From positions 744,001 to 808,000 of the forward strand of contig CANMOU010000001.1 of the NCBI GenBank assembly GCA_947499555.1: a stretch of 64,000 nucleotides of DNA. Reading direction: 5' to 3'. This document shows positions 47,436 to 60,392 of this stretch, piece after piece. Numbering within the stretch: the first letter of the stretch is position 1; every line of letters starts with the position of its first letter. Under the pieces are notes generated by a model. It had not been told where the DNA came from and ran no database searches. It saw only the letters and a list, made by a program, of their open reading frames with translations. Position numbers and translations under genes: made by a program. Source of the stretch: an uncultured Roseovarius sp. Lineage in GTDB: Bacteria; Pseudomonadota; Alphaproteobacteria; Rhodobacterales; Rhodobacteraceae.

Positions 47436-48827
47436 CTATAAATCCACGTTCAAAGGTGGCGTTTGCAGGAGGCGGGACATTTGTTTCAGCGCCGCCTCAA
47501 ACTCGACATCAGGCATATTGGGGTCAAGGCTGATCCGCACGGCGTTGGGTGCCTGACCATCGGGCAGCGCGAACTCATCGGCCGGCTTCACCCGGATGCC
47601 CTCTTTCTCGCAGGCACGACCAAAGGTCGACCCGCGCCAGCCTTGCGGCAGCTTCAGCCACAAAAACGGAAGCGTCTTGCGCCACGCGATATCCCATTGG
47701 CCAAGGACGTTCACCGCAATGCGAACACGATCACAGATTCTGTCTTCCACCCCTGACCGGAACGCCTCGGCCTTGCCCGACCGGATCAGAACCGCAGCGA
47801 TATCAAGGACCGGCTGCGGGATGCCGTAGAAAGACGATTGCGCCACTTGCCGAGCCTGCGCCGCCAAACCCTGCGGCGCAACCGCATAGCCAAACCGCAA
47901 CGACGCCGACACCGATTTGCTCAGTGACGAGACAAACCAGGCCCGCTCCGGACAAAGCGCGCGATAGGCAGGCGTTTCGGATTTGGTTATGCAATGACAA
48001 TCATCCTCGATAATCAGAAGCTGATACCTTCGCGCAAGATTTGCGATCTGCTGTTTGCGCTCCAGTGGCGTATAGGCCGTGGTCGGACTGTGGGCTTCGG
48101 CCGCAGTCAAAAGCACCTGTCCACCATGACGGCGCAGCGCCTCTTCCAACCGATCCGGCCTTAGCCCGTGTTCATCCATTTCAATCCCGATGAGGTGTGC
48201 CCGAAGCAGGCGGGCCGCATGCCGGACCCCGGGATAAGCGAGGTTCTCTGTCAGTATCACGGGCGTCGCACCATGCAGGATAGATTGTAGCGCCATCATG
48301 ACCGAGTTTTGCGCCCCAAGCCCCAAAACCACCTCATCCGCGCTGAACCGCCCTGCCCGGTCCGGCCCGATCCACTGCGCGACAGAGGCCCGCGCGGCAT
48401 AGTCGGTTTGGGATGTCGGATAGTCCAGATACCGATGCGCACCGCCCCGGCCAAGCTCCATCATTACCTGGCGGATATATTTGTCCTGCCCCAGATCCGG
48501 CACACGCACCGCGCGGAAATCAAGATAGTCCGGCGTGGTCAGGTTCAGGAGCGGATCGTCGGGCAGATCGGTGACAAGACCCCCAGTCACGAAAGTGCCA
48601 CGCCCGACAGTCGTTTCCACCAATCCCTCTTCGGCGGCCATTTTATAGGCCCGGGCAACCGTACCGGGCGTGATCCCCAGCTTCCACGCCAGATCCCGCA
48701 CAGGCGGCAAACGCGTACCGGTTTCCAAATTGCCGGAGCGTATCGCATCACGCATTGATTGTATCAATACAATATACTTTGATTCGCCTTTTGAGCCGAG
48801 ATCTGGCATCCATATTGTATCAGTCAC
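47436..48827 (-). CDS. MocR-type regulator (GntR HTH + aminotransferase domain)
   Basis: The protein has 463 residues. The N-terminal wHTH contains TRLPPVRDLAWKLGITPGTVARAYK in its key residues (about 38-62). The rest is a fold-type I PLP domain with Asp in IIEDDCHC and the Schiff-base Lys in SLSKSVSASLRFGY. MocR proteins use PLP as a sensor cofactor for amino or vitamin metabolites. I take the GTG at 48827 as the start because AGGA stands seven bases upstream. Palindromes lie at its start, inside its first codons and in the divergent promoter, so autoregulation is likely. Confidence 0.88.
   Translation of the reverse strand: MTDTIWMPDLGSKGESKYIVLIQSMRDAIRSGNLETGTRLPPVRDLAWKLGITPGTVARAYKMAAEEGLVETTVGRGTFVTGGLVTDLPDDPLLNLTTPDYLDFRAVRVPDLGQDKYIRQVMMELGRGGAHRYLDYPTSQTDYAARASVAQWIGPDRAGRFSADEVVLGLGAQNSVMMALQSILHGATPVILTENLAYPGVRHAARLLRAHLIGIEMDEHGLRPDRLEEALRRHGGQVLLTAAEAHSPTTAYTPLERKQQIANLARRYQLLIIEDDCHCITKSETPAYRALCPERAWFVSSLSKSVSASLRFGYAVAPQGLAAQARQVAQSSFYGIPQPVLDIAAVLIRSGKAEAFRSGVEDRICDRVRIAVNVLGQWDIAWRKTLPFLWLKLPQGWRGSTFGRACEKEGIRVKPADEFALPDGQAPNAVRISLDPNMPDVEFEAALKQMSRLLQTPPLNVDL
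48758..48773. promoter_or_regulatory. MocR-type operator, copy inside the regulator gene
   Basis: The perfect palindrome ATTGTAT-CA-ATACAAT lies about 18 codons into the MocR gene. It is identical to the site in the divergent promoter. Confidence 0.7.
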
Positions 48828-48830
48828 AAT
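48814..48830. promoter_or_regulatory. Degenerate third operator copy over the MocR start codon
   Basis: One perfect half-site ATTGTAT is followed by CAG and TCACAAT, so the right half is imperfect. It covers the GTG start codon at 48825-48827. Confidence 0.5.
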
Positions 48831-48886
48831 GTTTTCCTAGGCAGTTTTTCCGGAATCACCTACCTATATCTCATCACAATCCGATT

Positions 48887-48902
48887 ATTGTATCAATACA
48901 AT
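48887..48902. promoter_or_regulatory. MocR-type operator in the divergent promoter of the DUF1127 gene
   Basis: The same perfect ATTGTAT-CA-ATACAAT palindrome, extended by a T/A pair to 18 bases, ends 27 bases before the DUF1127 ATG. TACAAT within it could serve as the -10 box, so a bound protein would control that promoter directly. Confidence 0.7.
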
Positions 48903-48928
48903 ATTCCCCAAGCATAAGGATAAGGCCC

Positions 48929-49162
48929 ATGACGACGCTGACCCGATCCGACCGCGCAGCTCTGGAGCGTCTAAGCGCGCATCCCTCCCTGCCTGCTGTG
49001 TCGCGTATCGCGGTGCAGGTGGCATGGCTTTACCTGCTGTGGTCGCAACGGCGCCGGTCGCGCATCGATTTGTCCCTTCTGGATGATCATATGCTGCGCG
49101 ATATCGGGCTGTCCCCCAAAGATGCCGCGCGCGAATCCAGCAAATGGTTCTGGAGGCCCTGA
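48929..49162 (+). CDS. DUF1127 small arginine-rich protein
   Basis: The 77 residues have a hydrophobic-aromatic middle (VAWLYLLWSQRRRSRIDLS) and the DUF1127 signature LLDDHMLRDIGLSPKDAARE. DUF1127 proteins bind RNA or act in phosphate and carbon regulation in some alphaproteobacteria; the role here is unknown. AAGGATAAGG lies before the ATG. It is divergent from the MocR gene with shared operators and is followed by a perfect terminator. Confidence 0.85.
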   Translation: MTTLTRSDRAALERLSAHPSLPAVSRIAVQVAWLYLLWSQRRRSRIDLSLLDDHMLRDIGLSPKDAARESSKWFWRP

Positions 49163-49191
49163 TCGTCCCCGACAGGCCCCTCTTCCTGACT

Positions 49192-49219
49192 GGGCCGGAG
49201 TTTCTCCGGCCCTTTTTTT
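49192..49219 (+). terminator. Strong rho-independent terminator after the DUF1127 gene
   Basis: The perfect nine-base stem GGGCCGGAG/CTCCGGCCC with a TTT loop is followed by seven T residues. Confidence 0.95.
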
Positions 49220-49637
49220 ATTTGGGCGGGATTGAATAGGTCATACTGGCGCGGGCCACGGGTTTGTCATTGCCTTCCGAGAAAAGCAGCACATCCCCCA
49301 CGGCCAGTGCCCGGCCGAGTTTGAGCAGTTTGCATTTGGCAATCAGATCCGTATTCGCCGCCGGTTTGCGCATGAAATCCATAGAACAACTCGTTGTCAC
49401 GGTAAGCGCCTTCGGCCCGATCATGCCCAAAACGGCCACATATACCGCCACATCGGCCAGGCCAAACATGGATGGCCCCGAAACCGTGCCGCCGGGCCGA
49501 AGATGCCGTTCTGACACGTTCAGACGCATTGTCACGCCCATCTCTTCCAGCATCTCTACCGTGAAGTCGCCCTTCACTTGGGGAAAGACCTCATCGAGAA
49601 AAGCGGTCATCTCTTCGATCGTCATTTTGAGCGCCAT
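49218..49637 (-). CDS. PaaI-type hotdog thioesterase
   Basis: The 139-residue hotdog-fold protein has RPGGTVSGPSMFGLADVAVYVAV, in which Gly, Ser and Asp mark the catalytic helix, and SCSMDFMRKP. It likely hydrolyses acyl-CoA thioesters; the substrate is unknown. It is divergent from the enoyl-CoA hydratase gene, which may share a pathway. Confidence 0.85.
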   Translation of the reverse strand: MALKMTIEEMTAFLDEVFPQVKGDFTVEMLEEMGVTMRLNVSERHLRPGGTVSGPSMFGLADVAVYVAVLGMIGPKALTVTTSCSMDFMRKPAANTDLIAKCKLLKLGRALAVGDVLLFSEGNDKPVARASMTYSIPPK

Positions 49638-49694
49638 GCTTTCCTCCCTGCCCGTCTCGCATTAGAAGAATCACAGACCTAGCGGAGACACAAG

Positions 49695-50480
49695 ATGACA
49701 ATCCTCATTCGCGAAGATGATGGCGCTGTGGCGCGGCTGACAATGAACCGGCCTGAGGCGCTCAATGCGCTCTCAGACGCGATGTTGGCCGCATTGAAAG
49801 AGGAGCTGGGCCGTCTGGCTGAAGATCGTAGCATCCGCGCCGTGATCATTGGCGGCGCGGGCAAGGCGTTTTGCGCAGGTCATGACCTCAAGGAAATGAC
49901 CCAAGGGCGCCAAGCCGAAGATGGCGGACAGGCCTATTTCAAAGACCTCTTCAACCGCTGCGCCAACGTGATGCGCGCCATTCGCGATCTGCCTCAGCCG
50001 GTGATTGCCCAGCCACATGGCATCGCCACCGCTGCGGGCTGCCAGCTTGTCGCCGCCTGTGATCTGGCAATTGCGGCAGAGGGGACGAAATTCGGCGTCA
50101 ACGGCGTGAATATCGGGCTTTTCTGTTCCACCCCGATGGTCGCACTGTCGCGCAATATTCCCCGCAAGCAGGCCTTTGAAATGCTGACCACAGGACAGTT
50201 CATCGACGCCGAGCGTGCCATCGCTCTGGGCTTGATCAACAAGGCCGTGCCCCACGAGGACCTGAACGCCGCCACCAAAATTCTTGCCGAGACCATCGCC
50301 GGGAAACTGGGTGCGGTCGTCAAGATCGGCAAGCAGGCCTTTTATCGCCAGCTCGAAATGGGCCTTGATGATGCCTATGATTACACCCGCGACGTGATGG
50401 TCGAAAACATGCTCTGGCGCGACACCGAGGAAGGCATCAACGCCTTTATCGAGAAACGGCCCCCGGACTGGACCCAATAG
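49695..50480 (+). CDS. Enoyl-CoA hydratase/isomerase family protein
   Basis: The 261 residues form a crotonase-fold enzyme. The oxyanion-hole segment is GKAFCAGHDLKEM (near 57), and the second is PVIAQPHGIATAAGCQLVAACDLAIA with the canonical Gly. One of the two catalytic glutamates of standard hydratases is not obvious at FGVNGVNIGLFCST, so the reaction may differ. A GGAG ribosome site precedes the ATG. It lies next to the divergent thioesterase. Confidence 0.85.
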   Translation: MTILIREDDGAVARLTMNRPEALNALSDAMLAALKEELGRLAEDRSIRAVIIGGAGKAFCAGHDLKEMTQGRQAEDGGQAYFKDLFNRCANVMRAIRDLPQPVIAQPHGIATAAGCQLVAACDLAIAAEGTKFGVNGVNIGLFCSTPMVALSRNIPRKQAFEMLTTGQFIDAERAIALGLINKAVPHEDLNAATKILAETIAGKLGAVVKIGKQAFYRQLEMGLDDAYDYTRDVMVENMLWRDTEEGINAFIEKRPPDWTQ

Positions 50481-50519
50481 ACCTTTCCAAACCCCGAAGG
50501 ACCCCCTAGATCGAGGCTC

Positions 50520-51884
50520 ATGGAAAAGACCCTTCACATCGTTGGCGGCGGCATGGCCGGATCCGAGGCGGCCTGGCAGGCTGCGAAGATGGGCGTTGAG
50601 GTTGTCATCCACGAGATGCGCCCCAAGGTCGGCACCTTCGCCCATCAGACCGGCGATCTTGCTGAGATGGTCTGCTCCAACTCTTTCCGCTCGGATGATG
50701 ATGAGCAAAACGCGGTTGGTTTGCTGCATTGGGAAATGCGCGCGGCAGATGGCCTGATCATGGAAATGGCCGATCAACATCGCCTGCCCGCAGGGGGTGC
50801 TTTGGCTGTGGACCGCGAACCGTTCGCGCAATCCGTCACCGCACGCCTGCGCGCCCATCCCAATATCCGTGTTGAACCCGGTGAAATCACCACCCTGCCG
50901 CAAGACGGCCAGTGGATCTTTGCCACAGGGCCACTGACCTCTGAAAAGCTTGGCCAGGCCATCGCGGCCGAGACCGGCACCGAGCGGTTGGCCTTTTTCG
51001 ACGCCATCGCGCCCATCGTCTATTTCGACAGCATTGATATGTCCAAAGCCTGGATGCAGTCGCGCTATGACAAGGGCGAGACCGAGGAAGAGCGCACGGC
51101 CTACCTCAACTGCCCCATGACCCGGGACCAATACGAGGCCTTTATCGACGCGCTCCTGGCGGCTGATAAAACCGAGTTTCACGAGGGCGAAACCGCCACC
51201 TATTTCGACGGCTGCCTGCCGATTGAAGTGATGGCCGAGCGCGGGCGCGAAACCCTGCGCCATGGCCCGATGAAACCCGTTGGCCTGACCAATTCACATG
51301 CGCCAACCGAGAAACCCTATGCCGTTGTCCAACTGCGCCGGGACAACGCGCTCGGCACGCTGTACAATATCGTCGGATTTCAAACCAAGATGAAATACGG
51401 CGCACAAACTTCTGTTTTCAAAATGATTCCCGGATTGGAAAACGCCTCTTTCGCGCGCCTTGGCGGCATTCATCGAAATACGTTTTTGAATTCGCCAACG
51501 TTACTGGACGCACAGATGCGGCTGCGATCTCAGCCCAATATCCGATTTGCCGGCCAAATCACCGGCGTCGAAGGATATGTGGAATCGGCGGCCATGGGGC
51601 TTCTGACCGGGCGCATGGCTGCGGCGGAGATCCTTGGGCAAACCTTGCCCGAAGTGCCGCAAGACAGTGCCATGGGCGCGCTCATCCATCACATCACCGG
51701 CGGGGCCGAGGCCAAGACGTTTCAGCCGATGAACGTCAATTTCGGCCTTTTCCGCCCGGTGAAGGGCCTCAAGGGCGGTCGCCGAGGGCGCAAGGACCGC
51801 TACAAAGCCTATACCGACCGCGCCAAGGCGGCCTGGGCAAGCTGGCTTGAGCAAACGAAACTGGACGCAGTGCCAGCGGTATGA
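50520..51884 (+). CDS. trmFO: tRNA (uracil-5-)-methyltransferase TrmFO
   Basis: This FAD-dependent enzyme makes m5U54 in the T-loop of tRNA using methylenetetrahydrofolate. The 454 residues begin with the dinucleotide-binding motif [12 protein letters not shown] and contain the conserved CSNSFRSDD and [13 protein letters not shown] segments. It starts 39 bases after the hydratase gene and is followed after 12 bases by a methyltransferase gene. Confidence 0.95.
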   Translation: MEKTLHIVGGGMAGSEAAWQAAKMGVEVVIHEMRPKVGTFAHQTGDLAEMVCSNSFRSDDDEQNAVGLLHWEMRAADGLIMEMADQHRLPAGGALAVDREPFAQSVTARLRAHPNIRVEPGEITTLPQDGQWIFATGPLTSEKLGQAIAAETGTERLAFFDAIAPIVYFDSIDMSKAWMQSRYDKGETEEERTAYLNCPMTRDQYEAFIDALLAADKTEFHEGETATYFDGCLPIEVMAERGRETLRHGPMKPVGLTNSHAPTEKPYAVVQLRRDNALGTLYNIVGFQTKMKYGAQTSVFKMIPGLENASFARLGGIHRNTFLNSPTLLDAQMRLRSQPNIRFAGQITGVEGYVESAAMGLLTGRMAAAEILGQTLPEVPQDSAMGALIHHITGGAEAKTFQPMNVNFGLFRPVKGLKGGRRGRKDRYKAYTDRAKAAWASWLEQTKLDAVPAV

Positions 51885-51896
51885 TTTGCTGCGCCC

Positions 51897-52511
51897 ATGG
51901 TTAAGAAATTTCTCGACGAGGCCTATCACCTCGACAACCCCGAAGACACCCAGGCGCTCTACGATGACTGGGCCGCCAGTTATGATGCCGAAACAAGCGA
52001 AAACGGCTATGCGACACCGGGCCGGCTGGCAGAGGCGCTGGCAAATCATGTTGAAGATCTCGGCGCACCTATTCTTGATTTCGGCTGTGGTACCGGCCTT
52101 TCGGGTCTTGCCCTGAAACTGGCGGGGTTCAAGACCATCGATGGTATGGACCCGAATGTGGAGATGCTGGCGCAAGCGAAGCCCAAAGGCGTCTATCGCG
52201 CGCTGATCGAGATCGATATCGCCGACCCGACCCCAATCGCAAAAGGCAGTTATCCGACAATCGCCGCAATCGGCGTAATTGGTACGGGCGCAGCGCCGCC
52301 TGAAACCTTTGATCTCTTGATGAATGCGCTCGAACCCGGCGGGATCATGAGTTTCAGCTTCAACGATCACGCCATGGCCGACGCGGCCTACACCTCACGG
52401 CTGAATGAATGGCTCGACTGTGGCAATGCACGTCTTGTGTTTAACGATTACGGACCCCATCTGCCCAAGCGCAACGTGAACTCCACTGTCTACATAATTG
52501 AAAAAGCGTGA
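51897..52511 (+). CDS. Class I SAM-dependent methyltransferase
   Basis: The 204-residue Rossmann-fold methyltransferase has motif I ILDFGCGTGLSGLAL (near 60) and a carboxylate motif DGMDPNVEML. The substrate is not evident. It is placed between trmFO and gluQRS and overlaps the latter by four bases, so a role in tRNA modification is possible but only inferred from context. Confidence 0.85.
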   Translation: MVKKFLDEAYHLDNPEDTQALYDDWAASYDAETSENGYATPGRLAEALANHVEDLGAPILDFGCGTGLSGLALKLAGFKTIDGMDPNVEMLAQAKPKGVYRALIEIDIADPTPIAKGSYPTIAAIGVIGTGAAPPETFDLLMNALEPGGIMSFSFNDHAMADAAYTSRLNEWLDCGNARLVFNDYGPHLPKRNVNSTVYIIEKA

Positions 52512-53362
52512 CATTCCGAACGCGCTTTGCACCTTCTCCGACTGGCCCGCTGCACCTTGGTCACGCCTATTCGGCGCTTCTGGCGCATGATATGGCGGTG
52601 GCTGCCGGAGGATTACTTTTTCTGCGCATCGACGACATTGATCAAAGCCGGTCACGCGCAACATGGGAGGCGCAAATTCTCGACGATTTGCGCTGGCTGG
52701 GCCTGACATGGCCAGAGCCGGTTTGGCGGCAATCTCATCGTGTTCCGCGATACCGCGAGGCGCTTGAAATCCTTTGGGATCAGGGCCTTCTCTATTCCTG
52801 CACCTGCAGCCGCGCAGATATCCGCGCCGCCGCCTCCGCACCGCAAGAAGGTGCCCCGCTTCATGGCCCCGACGGAATTGTCTATCCTGGCACCTGTCGA
52901 CCTCTGTCCACGCCAAAGGGCCCTCTGCCCGACACAGCCCTACGCCTTGACATTTCCAAAGCCCTAGCGCGGCTGACAGACCCGTTCCTCTTCAACGAAA
53001 CCGGCGCTGGACCTGCCGGTGAGACTGGCCACATTCTGCCTCAGGAAATGGTCACGCACGTCGGTGATGTTGCGCTTGCCCGTCCGGGGATGGGCGCATC
53101 GTATCATCTGTCCATTGTCGTGGATGACGCCGAGCAAGACATCACCCATGTGATCCGCGGTCAGGATCTGTTTGCCGCAACGCAAATCCACGTTCTGCTG
53201 CAGCGGCTCTTGAACCTGCCCACGCCCATCTACCACCATCATCGCCTGATCCGGGACGAGGCGGGCAAACGTCTGGCCAAACGCGACGATGCCCGAAGCC
53301 TTGCCACCTACCGCGATGCAGGCAAGACGCCCTCTGACATCAGAGCCATGGTCTGGCTTTAA
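52508..53362 (+). CDS. gluQ: Glutamyl-Q tRNA(Asp) synthetase
   Basis: The 284-residue truncated GluRS paralogue charges glutamate onto queuosine-34 of tRNA(Asp). Visible are the HIGH-like PTGPLHLGHAYSAL (near 10), the zinc-site cysteines SCTCSRADI with the downstream CRP segment, and the KMSKS-like KRLAKRDDARS. The C-terminal anticodon domain of GluRS is absent, as expected. It starts with GTG and overlaps the methyltransferase gene. Confidence 0.95.
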   Translation: MTFRTRFAPSPTGPLHLGHAYSALLAHDMAVAAGGLLFLRIDDIDQSRSRATWEAQILDDLRWLGLTWPEPVWRQSHRVPRYREALEILWDQGLLYSCTCSRADIRAAASAPQEGAPLHGPDGIVYPGTCRPLSTPKGPLPDTALRLDISKALARLTDPFLFNETGAGPAGETGHILPQEMVTHVGDVALARPGMGASYHLSIVVDDAEQDITHVIRGQDLFAATQIHVLLQRLLNLPTPIYHHHRLIRDEAGKRLAKRDDARSLATYRDAGKTPSDIRAMVWL

Positions 53363-53406
53363 CGGCTGTTTTCACTGTTCGCCCAATACTCCCGCCGGAG
53401 GCGGCA

Positions 53407-53769
53407 CTACGCCTTCAAAGGCACCATGATCTCGACTTCCGCCCCGTCCTGAACAGATGTGTAAAAGCAGCTTTGCCGATTGGTGTGACAGGCCGGGCCG
53501 GTCTGGTTCACCCGGACCAAAAGACAATCGCGATCACAATCGACACGCATCTCCACCAGCTCCTGCACGTGACCCGAGGTTTCGCCCTTGATCCAAAAGG
53601 CCTGCCGCGACCGGCTCCAATAGGTGACGCGCCCACTTTCGAGCGTGCGTGCCACCGCCTGCGCGTTCATCCACGCCAGCATAAGGACATCCCCAGTTTG
53701 GGCATCTTGCGCTATCGCCGGGACCAGCCCCTGGTCGTTGTAACGAAGCGTTGAAGGATCAAACATCAT
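53407..53769 (-). CDS. hisI: Phosphoribosyl-AMP cyclohydrolase
   Basis: This is the third step of histidine synthesis. About 120 residues match monofunctional HisI, with [34 protein letters not shown] and the metal/active cysteines in [11 protein letters not shown] and [14 protein letters not shown] take the ATG at 53769, which has AAGG upstream; longer starts would enter the divergent gene. No other his genes are adjacent. Confidence 0.95.
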   Translation of the reverse strand: MMFDPSTLRYNDQGLVPAIAQDAQTGDVLMLAWMNAQAVARTLESGRVTYWSRSRQAFWIKGETSGHVQELVEMRVDCDRDCLLVRVNQTGPACHTNRQSCFYTSVQDGAEVEIMVPLKA

Positions 53770-53836
53770 GACGAAAAACCTTTTGCATGCCCGAAGGATG
53801 GCCTTATCTATGGGGTGAATGAGAAAAGGGAAAGCC

Positions 53837-54289
53837 ATGAGCGGCGAAACCGACCTGATCAAGCTTTATTCGGCCCGGATTCTGGAGCTTGCGGCAGATA
53901 TTCCGCATCATGGGCGGCTCGACACGCCCGATGTGAGCGTGAAGCGCCGTGCGCCGCTCTGCGGCTCGACCGTGACCGTCGATCTCAAGACGGACGGACA
54001 TGTGATCACTGACTATGCCGCCGAGGTCAAAGCCTGCGCTCTGGGTCAGGCGGCGGCCAGCGTTGTGGGCGGTGCTATCATTGGCTGCACGCTGGATCAG
54101 GTCATTGAGGCGCGCGATGCGCTGAAGGCAATGTTAAAATCCGATGGGCCAACCCCGCCAGCCCCCTTTGACGGGCTCGAGGTCTTGCGCCCGGCGCGGG
54201 ATTACAAGAACCGCCACGCTTCGATCCTGCTGGCACTGGATGCAGCAACCGAAGCGATGCAGGACGCCCGCGCCTCAGCCTGCAGTTAA
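53837..54289 (+). CDS. IscU/NifU-like iron-sulfur scaffold protein with a missing third Cys
   Basis: The 150-residue protein shares the IscU core: [10 protein letters not shown] and [10 protein letters not shown] give two of the three cluster ligands. The third Cys expected in the helix region (normally HCS) is replaced by Ala in [12 protein letters not shown], while the His is kept. It may be a specialised carrier or a weak scaffold. AAGGG lies six bases before the ATG. It is divergent from hisI, and no isc or suf genes are nearby. Confidence 0.75.
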   Translation: MSGETDLIKLYSARILELAADIPHHGRLDTPDVSVKRRAPLCGSTVTVDLKTDGHVITDYAAEVKACALGQAAASVVGGAIIGCTLDQVIEARDALKAMLKSDGPTPPAPFDGLEVLRPARDYKNRHASILLALDAATEAMQDARASACS

Positions 54290-54321
54290 GCGCCGAATTT
54301 TTTCCACAAAAATTTTCCCGC

Positions 54322-54358
54322 AAAAAAAAACCGCCGCACGCTTGTTAGGCGGCGGCGG
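54322..54358 (-). terminator. Strong terminator downstream of the SOS small protein
   Basis: On the minus strand, the stem CCGCCGC/GCGGCGG is followed by nine T residues. It lies about 140 bases beyond the stop of the 40-residue protein, so the mRNA has an unusually long 3' tail with two CU-rich patches. Confidence 0.85.
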
Positions 54359-54496
54359 AAGGAATGCGGTGTCCGGTGCGGGCTCAGCAGGAGAGGCAGG
54401 CAACTCTGAGCAACGAGGCAGTATCACGCAGGCGTCGAAAGGGGACAGGAGACGCGGGCGCTTGACGCACACGGGACGGTCGCAGGCAGGAACAGT

Positions 54497-54619
54497 TTAC
54501 AGAAGACCCGGAAGGTAGAGACCCCCCACAAGTGTCACCATCAACGCGGCAGCACCAATAAAATCCCCCAACAGGGTTTCGCGAGACTCTCTGGCAGCAA
54601 GTTTGATTTGGTTCAGCAT
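54497..54619 (-). CDS. SOS-regulated 40-residue membrane protein (SidA/TisB-like candidate)
   Basis: A 40-codon gene begins at ATG 54619 with GAGAG eight bases upstream. Residues 1-18 are polar and amphipathic (MLNQIKLAARESRETLLG). Residues about 18-40 form one strongly hydrophobic helix (DFIGAAALMVTLVGGLYL, ending PGLL). Four GTTC half-sites at LexA spacing stand 57-92 bases upstream. Size, topology and control match small SOS membrane proteins such as Caulobacter SidA (division inhibitor) and E. coli TisB (membrane toxin); no sequence match to either is claimed. It lies just downstream of recG. Confidence 0.7.
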   Translation of the reverse strand: MLNQIKLAARESRETLLGDFIGAAALMVTLVGGLYLPGLL

Positions 54620-54675
54620 GGCGGTCACTCTCGATCTTTGTTCTTTTTGTTGCTTATTTGTTCTCATTTCAGCGT

Positions 54676-54711
54676 GAACTTGTAAAGAACTTTTTAAGAA
54701 CATTTGTGAAC
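54676..54711 (-). promoter_or_regulatory. Tandem LexA boxes (four GTTC half-sites)
   Basis: On the plus strand GAAC occurs at 54676, 54687, 54698 and 54708. The first three are exactly 11 apart, giving two overlapping GAAC-N7-GAAC boxes; the fourth follows with a six-base spacer. GTTC-N7-GTTC is the LexA target known from Rhodobacter and other alphaproteobacteria. TTCACA and TTTACA within the cluster could be promoter elements, so LexA would block RNA polymerase directly. Confidence 0.8.
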
Positions 54712-54804
54712 TTTTTCGGAAGATCTGATCTAACCTATTGAAAAATTTATCAACTTTTTAGAACATTCGTTAATGACACGGACCCACGACATTAACCGGT
54801 CCTC

Positions 54805-59839
<5,035 letters not shown>

Positions 59840-59890
59840 GTAATCAGTCTCCGTTATGGACTTCGTTTCGAGAAGATTGGCTAAAATTGG

Positions 59891-59905
59891 TTAATCACCA
59901 GTTAC
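59891..59905 (-). promoter_or_regulatory. CtrA box upstream of ctrA
   Basis: On the minus strand, GTAA-N7-TTAACC is visible, one base from the consensus TTAA-N7-TTAA with the favoured C extension. It stands about 50-65 bases before the ctrA ATG. Confidence 0.7.
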
Positions 59906-59946
59906 CCGAATAGAACAAAAGCTGTACACATCTTTAGGTTGTATCT

Positions 59947-60210
59947 TCATCGCTGTCTAGTGGCTTTTAATCTTTCAATTCCGCCGTCATGCAGCGCCTT
60001 TCTCCATTCCTCGATTTCCTCTTCACTCAGCGCGTACATTTCCATCGCATCTTTGGATGAAATCAAACCGTGCTCAATCGCGCTTACAACCTTAAGTTTA
60101 CGCGATGCCACCCATCTCTTGGTCTCCATGTCCGGCAGGTCCGCGCGCGTCAGCACCTCACCGCCCGGAAGGGTTACAGCACGAGGGCCATTTACTTTCT
60201 TCAGATACAT
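59947..60210 (-). CDS. sciP: SciP-type CtrA inhibitor (DUF1153 protein)
   Basis: The 87-residue DUF1153 protein is a helix-turn-helix-like factor. SciP binds CtrA and blocks its transcription activation in Caulobacter. The sequence has [20 protein letters not shown] and the conserved [22 protein letters not shown], in part. I place the start at the ATG (60210). It lies upstream of ctrA on the same strand, with about 107 bases between. The function is inferred from family membership and location. Confidence 0.9.
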   Translation of the reverse strand: MYLKKVNGPRAVTLPGGEVLTRADLPDMETKRWVASRKLKVVSAIEHGLISSKDAMEMYALSEEEIEEWRKALHDGGIERLKATRQR

Positions 60211-60392
60211 CACAATCACCCATCAAGACGGCACCGGAACAGGATCGGTCAGCGGTCTTAACAAGGCCTCAAGCGCGGGCCGGAAAGTGCTTAGGATTTG
60301 TCATAACCTCAGCGCAGCCCTTGGGACCTTTCACAGGGTTAACTTTGTCGCAAAAACCCTTATATAGGCGCTTCGATGTCCTGGAGGCACAG

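Noticed and set aside
49773-52370. Minus-strand frames (496 and 289 codons) opposite the hydratase, trmFO and methyltransferase genes
   Set aside because: They are antisense to well-recognised genes and show no protein motifs.
54275-54472. Frame in the 3' tail of the SOS small protein transcript
   Set aside because: It lacks a ribosome site, is low-complexity and overlaps the terminator; more likely untranslated RNA.
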